From: Acorus gramineus
Taxonomy: Eukaryota > Streptophyta > Magnoliopsida > Acorales > Acoraceae
Length of the DNA stretch: 64,000 bases
Direction: 5' to 3'
NCBI GenBank assembly: GCA_030737835.1
Contig: CM060849.1
Span: forward strand, 27,834,311 to 27,898,310
Shown: in pieces, positions 50,085 to 60,593 of the stretch
Numbering within the stretch: the first letter of the stretch is position 1
Layout of the letters: each line of letters starts with the position of its first letter
Program-made: the position numbers and the translations under genes
The notes under the pieces: model-generated
Databases searched by the model: none
What the model was told of the DNA's origin: nothing
What the model saw: only the letters and a program-made list of their open reading frames with translations

Positions 50085-50641
50085 TAAGCCTGTCAATTAT
50101 CCGAAAAAATATCTGTATCCGATCCGAATCCGAAAATGTAAAAAATATCCGATATCCAAAAATCAGTATCCGTATCCAAACCAAATAATCCTTATCTAAA
50201 AATTTTCGGATCGGATCCGATATAGCCTATATCCGATCCAAACAATAAACGTATCCGAACTGTTATTTTATTTATATATGTTAGAAGTAGTTTCAACCCT
50301 TAGATGAAAATCCAATGGCTCATGATTTAGGGAAAAACAAAAATCTATTTAACCATGTTGGATACTTATTTAACTATATTAGGATTTGTATTTTTATATC
50401 TTTGGTGGATACCTATTTAACCATGTTAGAATTTAAGATTTTATAAATTTTTTATATTTTAATCTGGTTCGGATATTTCGGATATTATCCGAATCCGTAT
50501 CCAGATTTTTGGATCGGATACGGATATGGGTTTTGGAATATCCGTCGGATATCGGATACGGATATTTTTTTGGATATCCAATTCGGATACGGATACAGAT
50601 ATGGGCCTATCCGATCTGTATCCGTTCGATTGACAGGCCTA
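50085..50641. mobile_element. hAT-type MITE, TAAGCCTGTCAAT ends, copy 2
   Basis: 557 bp, ends TAAGCCTGTCAAT and ATTGACAGGCCTA, flanked by GTTAAGAG / GTTAAAAG (7 of 8). The body has many GGATACGGATA and TATCCGAATCCG phrases. Same family as the nested element at 37126-37604. Confidence 0.87.
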
Positions 50642-50674
50642 GTTAAAAGTTATCCACCCAATAGTTAGATTGAA

Positions 50675-51207
50675 GGGGTTTATTAGTTTCCACCCCCTGT
50701 AAAAACTAGTGAATTATTGAAAACCCCTTGTAAAAATGAATTTATTATTAACCCCTTACAAAATAATTGTATCTTATTAAAAAAAATCAATGTTTAGTTT
50801 CTACACCTTCTAAATAAATAAATTATTTAAAAAACCCTCCTAATATACATTATTATTTTAGGACCCTTCAAATACAAATTGTCTTCATAAGAATCACATA
50901 TGTTTAATCTATTGCAGAAACTGTTCATACTAATTTCGTATCAATTATTTTTTAATGGTTTCTATAACTAGAGATATAACTAAACTTGTCGTAAAGATAG
51001 CTACATGGTCTTAATATTATAATGGATTTTTGAAGGGGATTTTTAATAATTTACATGTGTAGGAGGGGTTAAAAATAAATAACCCGAAATGGTTGGGTTT
51101 TTTTAATAAGATATAATAACTTTACAAGGGGTTAATAATTAACTAAATTTTTGAAGGGAATTTTTTATAATATGCTTGTTTTCTAGGGCGTGAAAACTAA
51201 ATAACCC
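50675..51207. mobile_element. MULE-type foldback element, GGGGTTTATTAG end
   Basis: 533 bp, flanked by the perfect 9-bp duplication TAGATTGAA (50666-50674 and 51208-51216). The ends GGGGTTTATTAGTTTCCACC and GCGTGAAAACTAAATAACCC are inverted, and the arms continue with AACCCCTTACAAAATAATTG against AACTTTACAAGGGGTTAATA. No coding capacity. Confidence 0.87.
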
Positions 51208-51216
51208 TAGATTGAA

Positions 51217-51332
51217 TGATGGAAGAGTCTATTTGGATTTACATATGGTTTTTAGGGGGTTATATTAAATTAAGGAAAAGCCAGAGGGTTATGTGGATAC
51301 TGGACAATTTGTAGGGGGTTATTTGAATTTTT
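51217..51332. mobile_element. Right arm of a foldback element
   Basis: Reads TATATTAAATTAAGGAAAAG, GGGGGTTATTTGAATTTTTT and related phrases, the inverse of the arm at 49015-49215. No target duplication could be assigned. Confidence 0.4.
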
Positions 51333-51419
51333 TCCTATATTTAAATATGGTCATAATTCCTTTAATATAATAAAGAAGTTTTACCATTGTTTTAATATGG
51401 TATTAGAGTACCTGGAGGG

Positions 51420-52125
51420 ACAAAAAATGATGTACCGGGTTCGGGTCATCAGAATCCGTTCGCTCCTATGTCCTCCGATGGGTACCGTTTAGTTGCCGGT
51501 GATCCGCCTCCTTGAATGGACCAGATTCGAGAGCGGTCCGGGTCTGGTTTGATTTGGATTGAACCTGATGTGACTTCTCAGGCTGCCTACGTACCCTTGT
51601 AAAAGGATCAAGTCACACATAGTTCATCTTTTTTGGTGTAAGGATCTAGTCGAAAAAATCTCCTCAATAGGGAGAATTGGTTCCCTATTTATAGTGTACT
51701 TAGGATGACCCTAGAATCTTCAAAGGCTCATCAGACGAATGAGAAGGAATCCCAGATTTTAGGGGATAAATTTTATAGATTTGCATAATCCTAGTCATTA
51801 TCCTCTTGTTAATGCCTAGGATTTGTTGAGATTCAAGGATTAACTGAAGATTAATCTCATATCTACGAGATATCACTTCAATCCTAGATGATCAGATTCA
51901 TGATGTCCTTAGATTTGGTAGATTTGTATCAATCCAGGAAATCAGCAATCGATAATCTTTGACTAGATTGAAGAGTTTTTGACTTGAGACTGTGTTCGGT
52001 CGTTAGGTCTTGATGGGCTGGCAGGCCGGATCCGCCCATGGTAGATGATTCGGGTCGTGAGCCCTCACCAATCGAGTCATGGGCAGCCAGTACGTGGAGC
52101 ATAGTTAGTAGGCCTCATTTTTTAA
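51420..52125 (-). mobile_element. Probable solo LTR or LTR fragment, Gypsy-like
   Basis: Fossil. Read on the minus strand it has LTR texture: CACTATAAATAGGGAACC as a TATA region, a leader ending near GGTACGTAGGCAGCCTGAG, a phrase frequent near the R/U5 part of plant Gypsy LTRs, and then GC-richer sequence. No partner LTR or coding domain nearby. Exact ends not determined; broken. Confidence 0.45.
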
Positions 52126-53400
52126 CCTTAAAGTACCCAACACACAAATAACCCTAAATCCATAAAATCCTCTCTTCCCTTCAATGGGAAGCCGAGATGA
52201 CTATTGATACCCACATTTTCTCTTCCCAAAGAGTATTTGGGTAATAAATCACCTGAAAAAATTATTTCACAATATTTATCGATCACAACTAGAATGGGAT
52301 TATAAGTTGATTTGAGATTTATGTTTCCAAAACAAAATTTGAAATGCAAATTCATTTAGGAAATATGAGATTTTTATTCTCACATCCAATTGAGCCTTCA
52401 TATTTTTATTGGAGTTTGACAATGAATCAAATTTGAGCATTGATACACTCAATCTATTTTGCAATCCCCATTGCAGTCTAAAGACGGTATTCCAGTCTAA
52501 GGATGCAACTCGAACAGATTGGATTGGGTTAAAATTTTATCCAAACCCAATTCACAAAGTATAATGTCTAATCGGAACCCGACCTAACCCGAATGGTTCA
52601 ACCCGACCCTCAACCCGCAGGTGCGGGTCTGGTTTGGGTCAGGTTGGGTCATGCCAGGTCGGGTCAAGTTCAGCTTTTCGTCTTAAGAACTATTTCAAAA
52701 AATAAAATTAAATGTATATTTTATATATTTTTAAATAAAAGATATGTTTAAAGGTGCTAAGTCTCTGTATTTTACGTTAGTTGAAGGTTTGGCGATTGGT
52801 AATCTCATTTGTTAAGATGGAATGAAAGAGGCAGCATCTCCTCTGTCTTTGATTAAGCTTGTCTCTTTGGTCAAGAAGTGGAAGCACTTTCGCTAGGCTT
52901 CAATTAACAGTTACAAGAAGGAAAGTGGGAAGTTCGGTTTAAAAATAAGTTATTTTTTGTCCCAACCGGCATTGGCCGTGTGGATAAAGGACACTGCCGC
53001 TTTTGTGGCTTGCTCAAGGTTGGAATCTGATGTTGTTAATAGCCCTGTTGGGCTGGAGGATTGTTATGGGCCTTGACCCACAAGCTTGTTATGGGCCTTT
53101 AGGTCCTCTCTTTCACCCCCTTAGAAGGACTAGTATTGTTGTTGGGAGCATGAGTCGCCCTATCCGAACGAAACTTTGTATGTGTGTGTGTGCGCGCGCG
53201 CGTGCATGTATAAAAGAGTTTCTTGCTAGGTTGAATGAAAGAGAAATGATATACTCCATTGAACGAACTGCTCTGCAATTTGCCATAGGGTGCGGTTACA
53301 GCCACCCCATAAGTTTTCTTATCTACCTCTTTTATTTTCCCACCCAGACAAATTCTTGTAGTTTATATGCTCCCGTTTCATATATACTTCACTCTAATCA
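52126..53400. other. Intergenic, no gene recognised
   Basis: At 52500-52680 lies a decayed GGGTTGGGTC / AACCCGACC-rich stretch like the body of the TAGGGC hAT MITEs. A 167-codon plus-strand frame at 53003-53506 is interrupted by translated (TG)n(CG)n repeat (53178-53205) and resembles no known protein. Confidence 0.35.
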
Positions 53401-53432
53401 CTGCAACCCCACCTCCATTCATTCCATCGCAC

Positions 53433-53690
53433 GACATGCTTCATGTCGAACCAAATCAAAGAGAAAAGACATCAGACATGTCGAACGGGATGCAAAATGG
53501 GACTAAAGTTTCTGGTTCTTAAAAGACATGCTCCATGTCGAACTGAATTAAACACAGAAGATATCGGGCATGTCGAACAGGATGCAGAATGAGACTAAGG
53601 TTTTTTATTCTAGAAAGACATGCTCTATGTCAAATCAAATCAAACACAAAAGAAATTGGACATGTCAAACTGTGTAGCCCAGATCGACAG
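53433..53690. repeat. 92-bp minisatellite, nearly three units
   Basis: Units start at 53433, 53525 and 53617 with GACATGCTYYATGTC, itself partly palindromic, and share GACATGTCGAAC and GGATGCARAATG. The third unit is incomplete. Not linked to a recognised gene. Confidence 0.85.
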
Positions 53691-55546
53691 TGTTAGAACT
53701 GACCTAGGGCCAAAAGAAGCAGTACACCAAACTTTGCAATATCTATAACAAAATGCCATATGAATATTAGAAACATCTTCATTTCAATATTATTAACTAC
53801 AATTACCGAGATTACATCAAACTTCTCAACACATTGGCTTACAAGTGAGATTTCATTGACTTACTATTATCAGTGAGATATACAAAACATTTACATTTTA
53901 GCCCATATCTAAACTAAGCATACTTATGTACATAACAACCCACATATCTTTTCTATACAAGATGTACAAAATGGAACTTTTATACTTTCAAATATGGAGT
54001 CCAATTAGACCTAGGGCCTTATTCTATGCGTGTTCCCAACTTGGTAGTGGGAGGAGAAGATAATGGTCATGTTGGATGGAATCGACGTCAGAGGAGAGGC
54101 CATCGGAGAAGGTGGCAGCGACTGGGGAAGCTGGGGAAGACACCAACTCCAGGGGGGAGAGAGAGATAGCGTGAGATTTATTAATTTTGATTGTAGGGTG
54201 GGTAATAAATTTAGGGGGATGTGCGGGGTGAGTAATGTTTGGGGTTGGTAGGATGTACCAATGGGGTGGGCAGTGTTGGGGTTGGTTAGGTATGAGAAAA
54301 AATGTAACATATCAATTTTTTTTATTGAAATAAAAGGGGTGGATAGAAAAACTTATGGAGTGACTATAATCGCACTCTTTGCCATAACCAAAAATAAAAA
54401 AGCAACCTTAATTATATCTTTTAAGTTCTCTTTGGGTTCTGGTTGAGCCCACCTAACCCAATCCCCCAATCTGATCCCAACTCGAATTACTCGAATTAAG
54501 TTTGGGTTATCTCAGCTTTGGATCATATTGAACATGACTGTTAAAACCCTCAACCCAAACTCACCCACAAATCGGGTTTAGTCGATCCCATGTTACACCC
54601 CTAATCCAGCCGCCTAGTGGAATATATAGTCCTAATGTAATCAATATATACTATACTATACTAATATAATATATGAGAAATCATTTTTTAAAAAAATATG
54701 TACTTGTTTATCTAGATGTATACTTTACTTTTTATAATAATATATACTTTATTACATAATTATATATTTCAGAAAAGCAAAACTATTAGTGTATGGGACT
54801 AAAATTTATTCTTATAAAAATACATTAACATATTTTAATATATATTTCAATACACGAGGATATTTAAAAAAAAAAATCAGTGTGGCATGCGAATTGAGCT
54901 ATAAAGAGGATCGAATGTATGATTTTCCTGTGATTAAATGCAGACCTCCATTCAAGAGGAAAGGCTTTGTGAGAGCACTTGTTAATGCTTTGATGACCCA
55001 AGTTGCTCACGTGGGGCATGTTAGGAGTATTCTTGAAAAGGAAAATGATACACTCAATCACATTCATTAACTAAAATTCAGACCTTACATATTTTTATTT
55101 TTTTTAAAATAGTAAACATCATCTAATGAGATATATATTTTAATAAAAAGTGCATATCGCTCCATTTCAAGTTTAATGAATCCATTTTTAATAAATGTAA
55201 AAAAAAAATTAATAAAATATATACATCATCTAAAGAAGTATATACTTCACTGAATCTGTAATGAGTATATAGATTTGTGTTTTGAATTGAAAAAAAAACT
55301 GAGTGTAGCAGCACTCCCTTGAAAAAGGTGTGGTTTTATGGTTTTTAATCTGACACTTTTGTGCCCCCCAACCCACCGAAAGAAATAAAAACCAAAAAGG
55401 CCTACAATTATTTCTAATTTCTTTAATCACCGACTACAAAATCCCTGCAAAATAAAACACACCCCTCTCTAAAAAATAACAATTATCAAACGAATTAAGT
55501 ATATACACTTCAACATTTGATCAGAATACAAAAACACTTAATCCAC

Positions 55547-55574
<28 letters not shown>
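53691..55574. other. Intergenic, no gene recognised
   Basis: AT-rich. 54440-54605 ends in CATGTTACACCCCTA, like the right end of a hAT MITE whose left end is not clear. 55040-55260 belongs to the dispersed AT-rich repeat also seen at 34986-35300. A trinucleotide run (ATC)n at about 55550-55579 reaches the stop codon of the X8 gene. Confidence 0.4.
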
Positions 55575-55579
<5 letters not shown>

Positions 55580-56788
55580 TATAAACACACACACTCACAA
55601 GCAACAGAAAGACGGCCACCAATACGGGCCAACAACACTCCCTCTTCGTGACGTGCGCAACGTTCTCGTCCATGGGCCCGCCCAGCCCAGTGGGCCCGAC
55701 CATGCTCCCGTTCTTCATCGAACCACTGCCCATCCGCAGTCACTCAGTTACTACACGACCGTTCATACATTTAGTTTTTTTTTTACCGTATTTTTTTGCA
55801 GCCCTACATTGTCATAGTAAAAATATATACCGTACTGTTGTAATATATGAGATTTTTTAATAGCGCGTAGCGTAAAAAAAATTATTTTATCATAAAAAAA
55901 ATATTGGTGTATTACAATATACACACCATTTTATATAACATATAACATGCGCATATGGTTTAAGAAAATGATATGAATGGAGTCTAAATCCAATCAAGTC
56001 TAATTTCAATCAGTCTATCAATATCAAACTACATAGTCTATGAATCAAACTATACATTATTCGACACAAGTGTGTGCTCTATTATTGAAGGCTCGCTTGA
56101 ATCCAATAAGATAATAACAACACTTATATCAAACAATTGATTTTATGATTTAATTCATATATTATACTGTTTGATTCATATATTGTAATCTAAAAATGAG
56201 ACGACACGGGTGCAGGACATAGGACATATCATTTTCCTCACTACAATGGCATTTGAGTAATATCAATCATGTAAAAGCGGGCAAAAAGACAAACCTCGAT
56301 GGGAAAACGCAACTCCCGAAACCTGAATCGAAATAATAAAAAAATAGTTCCCGATCAGAGATCTGAAATTACGAAAATGCCCATAAACCCTAAGCGAGAG
56401 AGAGTGAGAAAGACTGACTGGGGTTGAGCGAAGTGAGGGCGGCGGCGCCGCCGAAGTCACAGGACTGCGAGGAAGGCCCGTTCTTGAGGAAGTAGTCGTT
56501 GAAGGCGAAGGAGGCGTGGGCCTGGAGGTTGTTGGGCTCATAGCAGGGCCCACCCGACTGAATGGGCCGGCAATCGGCCCCTCCCTGACCGCAGGCCCAG
56601 TCCATCGCGGACTGGAGAACGGCGTCGTCCGCGTTGTTCTTCGCCACGCACCAGAGCTCCGACGGGACGAACTAACCTACGCCTCCGTCAGATGGGGGCG
56701 GGATCGACGGCTGGGAATCGACAATCTTGGAATGGATGGTGATTGTTGTGGTGACGGAGATGAAGAGGAGGCGGAGAAGGGAAGACAT
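55575..56788 (-). CDS. X8/CBM43 GPI-anchored protein gene with in-frame stop
   Basis: Relative of plasmodesmal callose-binding and X8 proteins, which bind beta-1,3-glucan at the cell wall. Three minus-strand exons: 56788-56419, 56322-56295 (only 28 bases) and 55725-55575, 549 bases in one frame. A signal-peptide-like start MSSLLRLLFISVTTTITIHS is followed by a short Pro/Ser linker, then at codon 39 (56674-56672) a TAG, and then a complete X8 domain: ELWCVAKNNADDAVLQSAMD, WACGQGG, CRPIQSGGPCYEPNN, ASFAFNDYF, SCDFGGAAALTSLNPS, and across intron 1 FGSCVFPS. Exon 3 ends in a hydrophobic tail after GPMDENVAHVTKRE, fitting a GPI signal. All six X8 cysteines are kept. Either a recent nonsense allele, a sequence error, or removal of a 69-base GTAGGT...CTCCAG segment that would also delete the conserved WC. 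Gene identity is firm; functionality is open. Confidence 0.8.
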
Positions 56789-57374
56789 TGTTGGGTTTTT
56801 GTGATTTGGGGGGGTTTTGGAAGGAAAAAAATTGGGGATTTTGGGGAAGATTTGAATTTATAGACAGATCGGGGGGAGGTGAAAGTTACCGTTGTGGATG
56901 TGGCGGTGACCGTTGCGAGTCACTGTCTCTTGTAGAGACTGGAAGCGGTTTTTTTATTTTGTCTTGTTCTGGTTACTCGCGGAGTACCGTAGTTCGGATG
57001 ATAGTTGATACGAAGAGTCGGTCTCAATTACAGTCTACATCGATTTTTTTTTTTAATCATACACTTTTTAAATAAAATGTATGCAGTTATATGAAATAAA
57101 ATATATAATGAGATCTATTAGTATATTTCTTTTCAAGTAAAAAAAATGATTAAAAATTTTACGTCATATATTATAATAAAACTCTAATACACTATGATAA
57201 CATAGTATATAATACGTTATCATAGCGTACGAGACTGTAAAATTGACTATATGTATCAGCGCTCATTAAGGAATCTCTTCCAACAGAGAATTAGGCAAAA
57301 TGTTATTGAGGCACTGCCTGGATACATGTTTAGGTTTGTAAATCCAAAATGGATGAGTGCAATATTTTTAATAA

Positions 57375-57646
57375 GGGATTTTTAGTTTTAAGTCCCCACA
57401 AACCATCATATTTAGTGATCGATCCCTTTCTTCGTATTTAGGTTTTAGTCCCCAGATTTAAATAATAGTTCCTTTTTAGTCCCTAAGAGGGACCTATCCA
57501 TAAATTATTTAATTTACTTTTTAGTCCCTGTGAGGGACCTATCCATGAATTATCCTTTAAATCGGGGGACTAAAACCTCAATACGAAGAAGGGAGGGATC
57601 GATCACTAAATATGATGGTTTGTGGGGACTTAAAACTAAAAATCCC
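57375..57646. mobile_element. Mini foldback MULE, AAGTCCCC arms
   Basis: 272 bp, almost pure inverted repeat: GGGATTTTTAGTTTTAAGTC on the left and its inverse on the right, flanked by the perfect 9-bp duplication TTTTAATAA (57366-57374 and 57647-57655). The arms stay highly similar past CACAAACCATCATATTTAG and GATCGATCCC, suggesting a young copy. The centre holds two direct TTTTTAGTCCCT...GAGGGACC units. Confidence 0.88.
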
Positions 57647-57854
57647 TTTTAATAAAAATGTAAGTGTTTGTAAAATTGAAGAAAGTGAGTTGTTCAAAAG
57701 CTGAATTTGAAACACAATTTTAAGTCTTAACTTTATCTACTAAAAAACAATCATGGGTTAATCCCCATCATTATCTATAAAAAAATTCAATTTATGAACT
57801 CTTTTGAGGAAAGAGAGATAATAATCCTACAAGCAAATCTCATGGTTGTTTTCT

Positions 57855-58078
57855 TAGGCTCCGTTTGGATCGGTGTTCCTGCAGCGTTTGCGTTCTCGTG
57901 GACACCAACCGACGCAAACTCCCAACCAAACAAAAATCATGGCGTTCTCGTTTGACGTATACGTTCGCGGTGAATGTCTTTTTTGCCGAAATCAACGATA
58001 CACTGAAACATTGCTTTTGCATTGCGGGGTAGTTTTGGCTATCGCGGTGGTGCGAAACGCACACGCAATCGGAGCCTA
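57855..58078. mobile_element. CG-rich MITE, TAGGCTCCG ends
   Basis: 224 bp with ends TAGGCTCCGTTTGGATCG and CGCAATCGGAGCCTA. It is strikingly richer in G, C and CpG than its AT-rich surroundings (TTGCGTTCTCGTGG, TATCGCGGTGGTGCG). No clear target duplication. The short open frames on both strands are by-products of this composition. Confidence 0.6.
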
Positions 58079-59138
58079 TAAATAATATGCATTAATAATA
58101 TATTATTGTGGAAAGGTGAACTAAATCAATGATCATTATCACACTATATCATCTTTGTAGGGTTTTTCAAAAAAAAAAAAAATGACGTCATGATCATCTG
58201 CATTTCATACATGCTCTTTTGCTTATGAGATTTTATTTCTTAATGTAGTATTAATAAAGCTGTCATGTGTCTTTCTTTTCCTCACTTCTTCCTGGATATG
58301 AAACCATTGTACATTTGTACATTAGAGAAACACAAGACTTGCAACTTGTAAGAGGGTTGATTTATAAAAAATCAATATCCAATGGATTTGGTGATTTTTC
58401 AAAGAGAAAAGATATTGTTGCAACTAGTATATAGAAATGCGGTATACGGTGTGGTTAGAGTATCGCATAGAATATATGCGTTATTATATTTTTATTAATA
58501 AAAAGATATACGATGATTTTCAAACAATAGATAATAAAATAAATACATATATCTAGTAATAATTTATTGAACCGTCTGACCTTATGCCGTTTGATCTTTA
58601 GATAAATATGAAACCGTATATGCAACCGCATATACTATCGCACCGAAAAGATCGAATAGCATATGCGGCCGCATATACTACCGCACATACAACATATGTG
58701 AATAGTAGTTGCAACCATATTAACTAAGTACATTTAACATAAATATTCTGCATTGGGTGCGTACACATTTGAAAATCATTCAGTATGAATATGATACTGA
58801 GATAATTAAAACTGTTATTTAGTTATATGATTTTTAATATTAAAATTAAAGGCCAAAGACTTCAATGTTAGTACGCACACTTTTTTGTTTTTGGCAGGGT
58901 CTCAACTGGAAGTCAGGCACTAAAGCTGCAGTCCTCATTCTATTATTAGTTTTTTTTTTTCCTGCAAAAGGAAACGGTGGCAAACAAGTGGCCATATCCA
59001 GCCAGGCCTTTTGTTTTGGCAAGTAATGGGAATGCATGTGTTTGGTTATGGAATACCACATCCTTTCAGGATCTGCTCTTCAGTTATTTTGGATCTCAAC
59101 CAAGATAGAGAGCCTCATGACCACAATAGGTCTATATA
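58079..59138. other. Intergenic, no gene recognised
   Basis: AT-rich. Near 58440-58700 there are several short CGCATATACT / GCGGTATACG phrases in both orientations, perhaps a decayed MITE. Nothing coding seen. Confidence 0.35.
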
Positions 59139-59490
59139 TTTTAGGTGGCGTGTTTGGGTAATGGAATTGGTGTGTGTGTAAAAGGAATGGTTGAATATAC
59201 AGTGGAATAAACTGATATTTGTATTTTAGATGCCCACTGGATTTGTGATTTCACTAACTTGTATGTCAAATCAACTGTTATCACATTTGAAATTATTATT
59301 TTATTTTTAATAAATTCTTATTTACATCTTATTTACATTTTATCGATAATTTATACATAATCAATCAAACAACAAAAATTTTAATATTATATTTTTAATG
59401 AGAATAATCTAACAGAAAAACACTTATTCTATTGGTACAATTATTTATTCCTAAAATAGTCATAAACTCAATAATATCTTATACCTCTAA
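59139..59490. mobile_element. Diverged copy of the GCCCCC-ended MITE family, abutting the next
   Basis: Starts near GGCGTGTTTGGGTAATGGAA and shares TCAAATCAACTGTTATCAC and TTTACATTTTATCGATAATT-like phrases with the next element. Its right end is not visible; the next copy begins directly after it. Confidence 0.5.
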
Positions 59491-59950
59491 GCCCCCATGT
59501 GTTTTGAGAATAAGCCCCCGGATAATCTGGAATAACCTCAGATAAATGATAAATGGAGTTTGGAAACCCCGAAAACTCTTGATAAAGTATGTCAGAATAA
59601 ACTGGTATAAAATAGTATATGGATTCCAACCAACCCCTGGAATTAAAGTTATCCTAAGTTATTCCACTGAAAGAATATGTGGGCCCACTATCAAATCAAC
59701 TGTTATCACCTCTTATAAATTACATGTCAAATCAACTATCATTATTTTTTCACCTTTTATAAATCTTTATCCATACTTTATTCACATTTTACCCAAACAA
59801 CCAAGCATTTATTCTTACTTTTACCAACGAGAATAATTAAAAACACAATCAAACACAAAATCATTTTATTATTATTTATACTCACTTATATTTAGATAAA
59901 TATATACTGTATACCTAAAAATAAATCATATTCCCATTCTAAACGGGGGC
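59491..59950. mobile_element. PIF/Harbinger-like MITE, GCCCCC-ended family
   Basis: 460 bp with ends GCCCCCATGTGTTTTGAGAA and CCATTCTAAACGGGGGC, flanked by TAA (59488-59490 and 59951-59953). Best-kept member of the family represented at 32246 and 33358. Confidence 0.68.
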
Positions 59951-60026
59951 TAAAAAAAGGGACCAATGTTTATCTCATGGAAATCTTGGGGGTGAAATTA
60001 GATTAAATACCAATTTCAACAAACCA

Positions 60027-60045
60027 CCCCCCCCCCCCCCCCCCC
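60027..60045. repeat. Poly-C tract, 19 bases
   Basis: Longest of four G/C homopolymers in the window, about 550 bases upstream of the SPEAR/TIE start codon. Confidence 0.85.
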
Positions 60046-60593
60046 AACGAAAAAAAAAGAAAAAAACAAATAAATTAAATTTAAAAAAAAAGAGACTGAA
60101 AAATCAAATCTTTCGATATCTTTCAAGAAAATCAGAATCTACAAATCAACAAAAGCGAAAAATCATTATCTTCCCCAATTCTTTCCCATGAATCCGAAGA
60201 CCCAAAAAAAAAAAAAAAAATTGAATGCAGACCAACAAAAATCCATTAATAAAAAAACGATCTTCGGCAAATGTAGGGACATACATCCCCACTTTGCACG
60301 ACTAGAAAAATCAAATATTGATATAAAAATTGACATTTGTTTTGTTTAATTTTTGTTCAAATTTTGAACTGAATCACATCTGGATCTGCGCGTGAGCTTT
60401 CTTCGGAGGTGGAGTCGGTCGAACTCCAACCGATGTTTATGGCGTCCGCTTCTGACTCACAAAAAAAACCAAAGATTTTCTGATAGAAACAGATCTATGA
60501 ATGAATCCCAAACTTAAAAAAACAAGTTTGAACTAAGAAACCCAAATGGGTCTTCATTAGTTTCTTCTCCTGATCTTCATTGATATCAAAAGA

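Noticed and set aside
53003-53506. 167-codon plus-strand frame
   Set aside because: Runs through a TG/CG microsatellite and has no recognisable domain.
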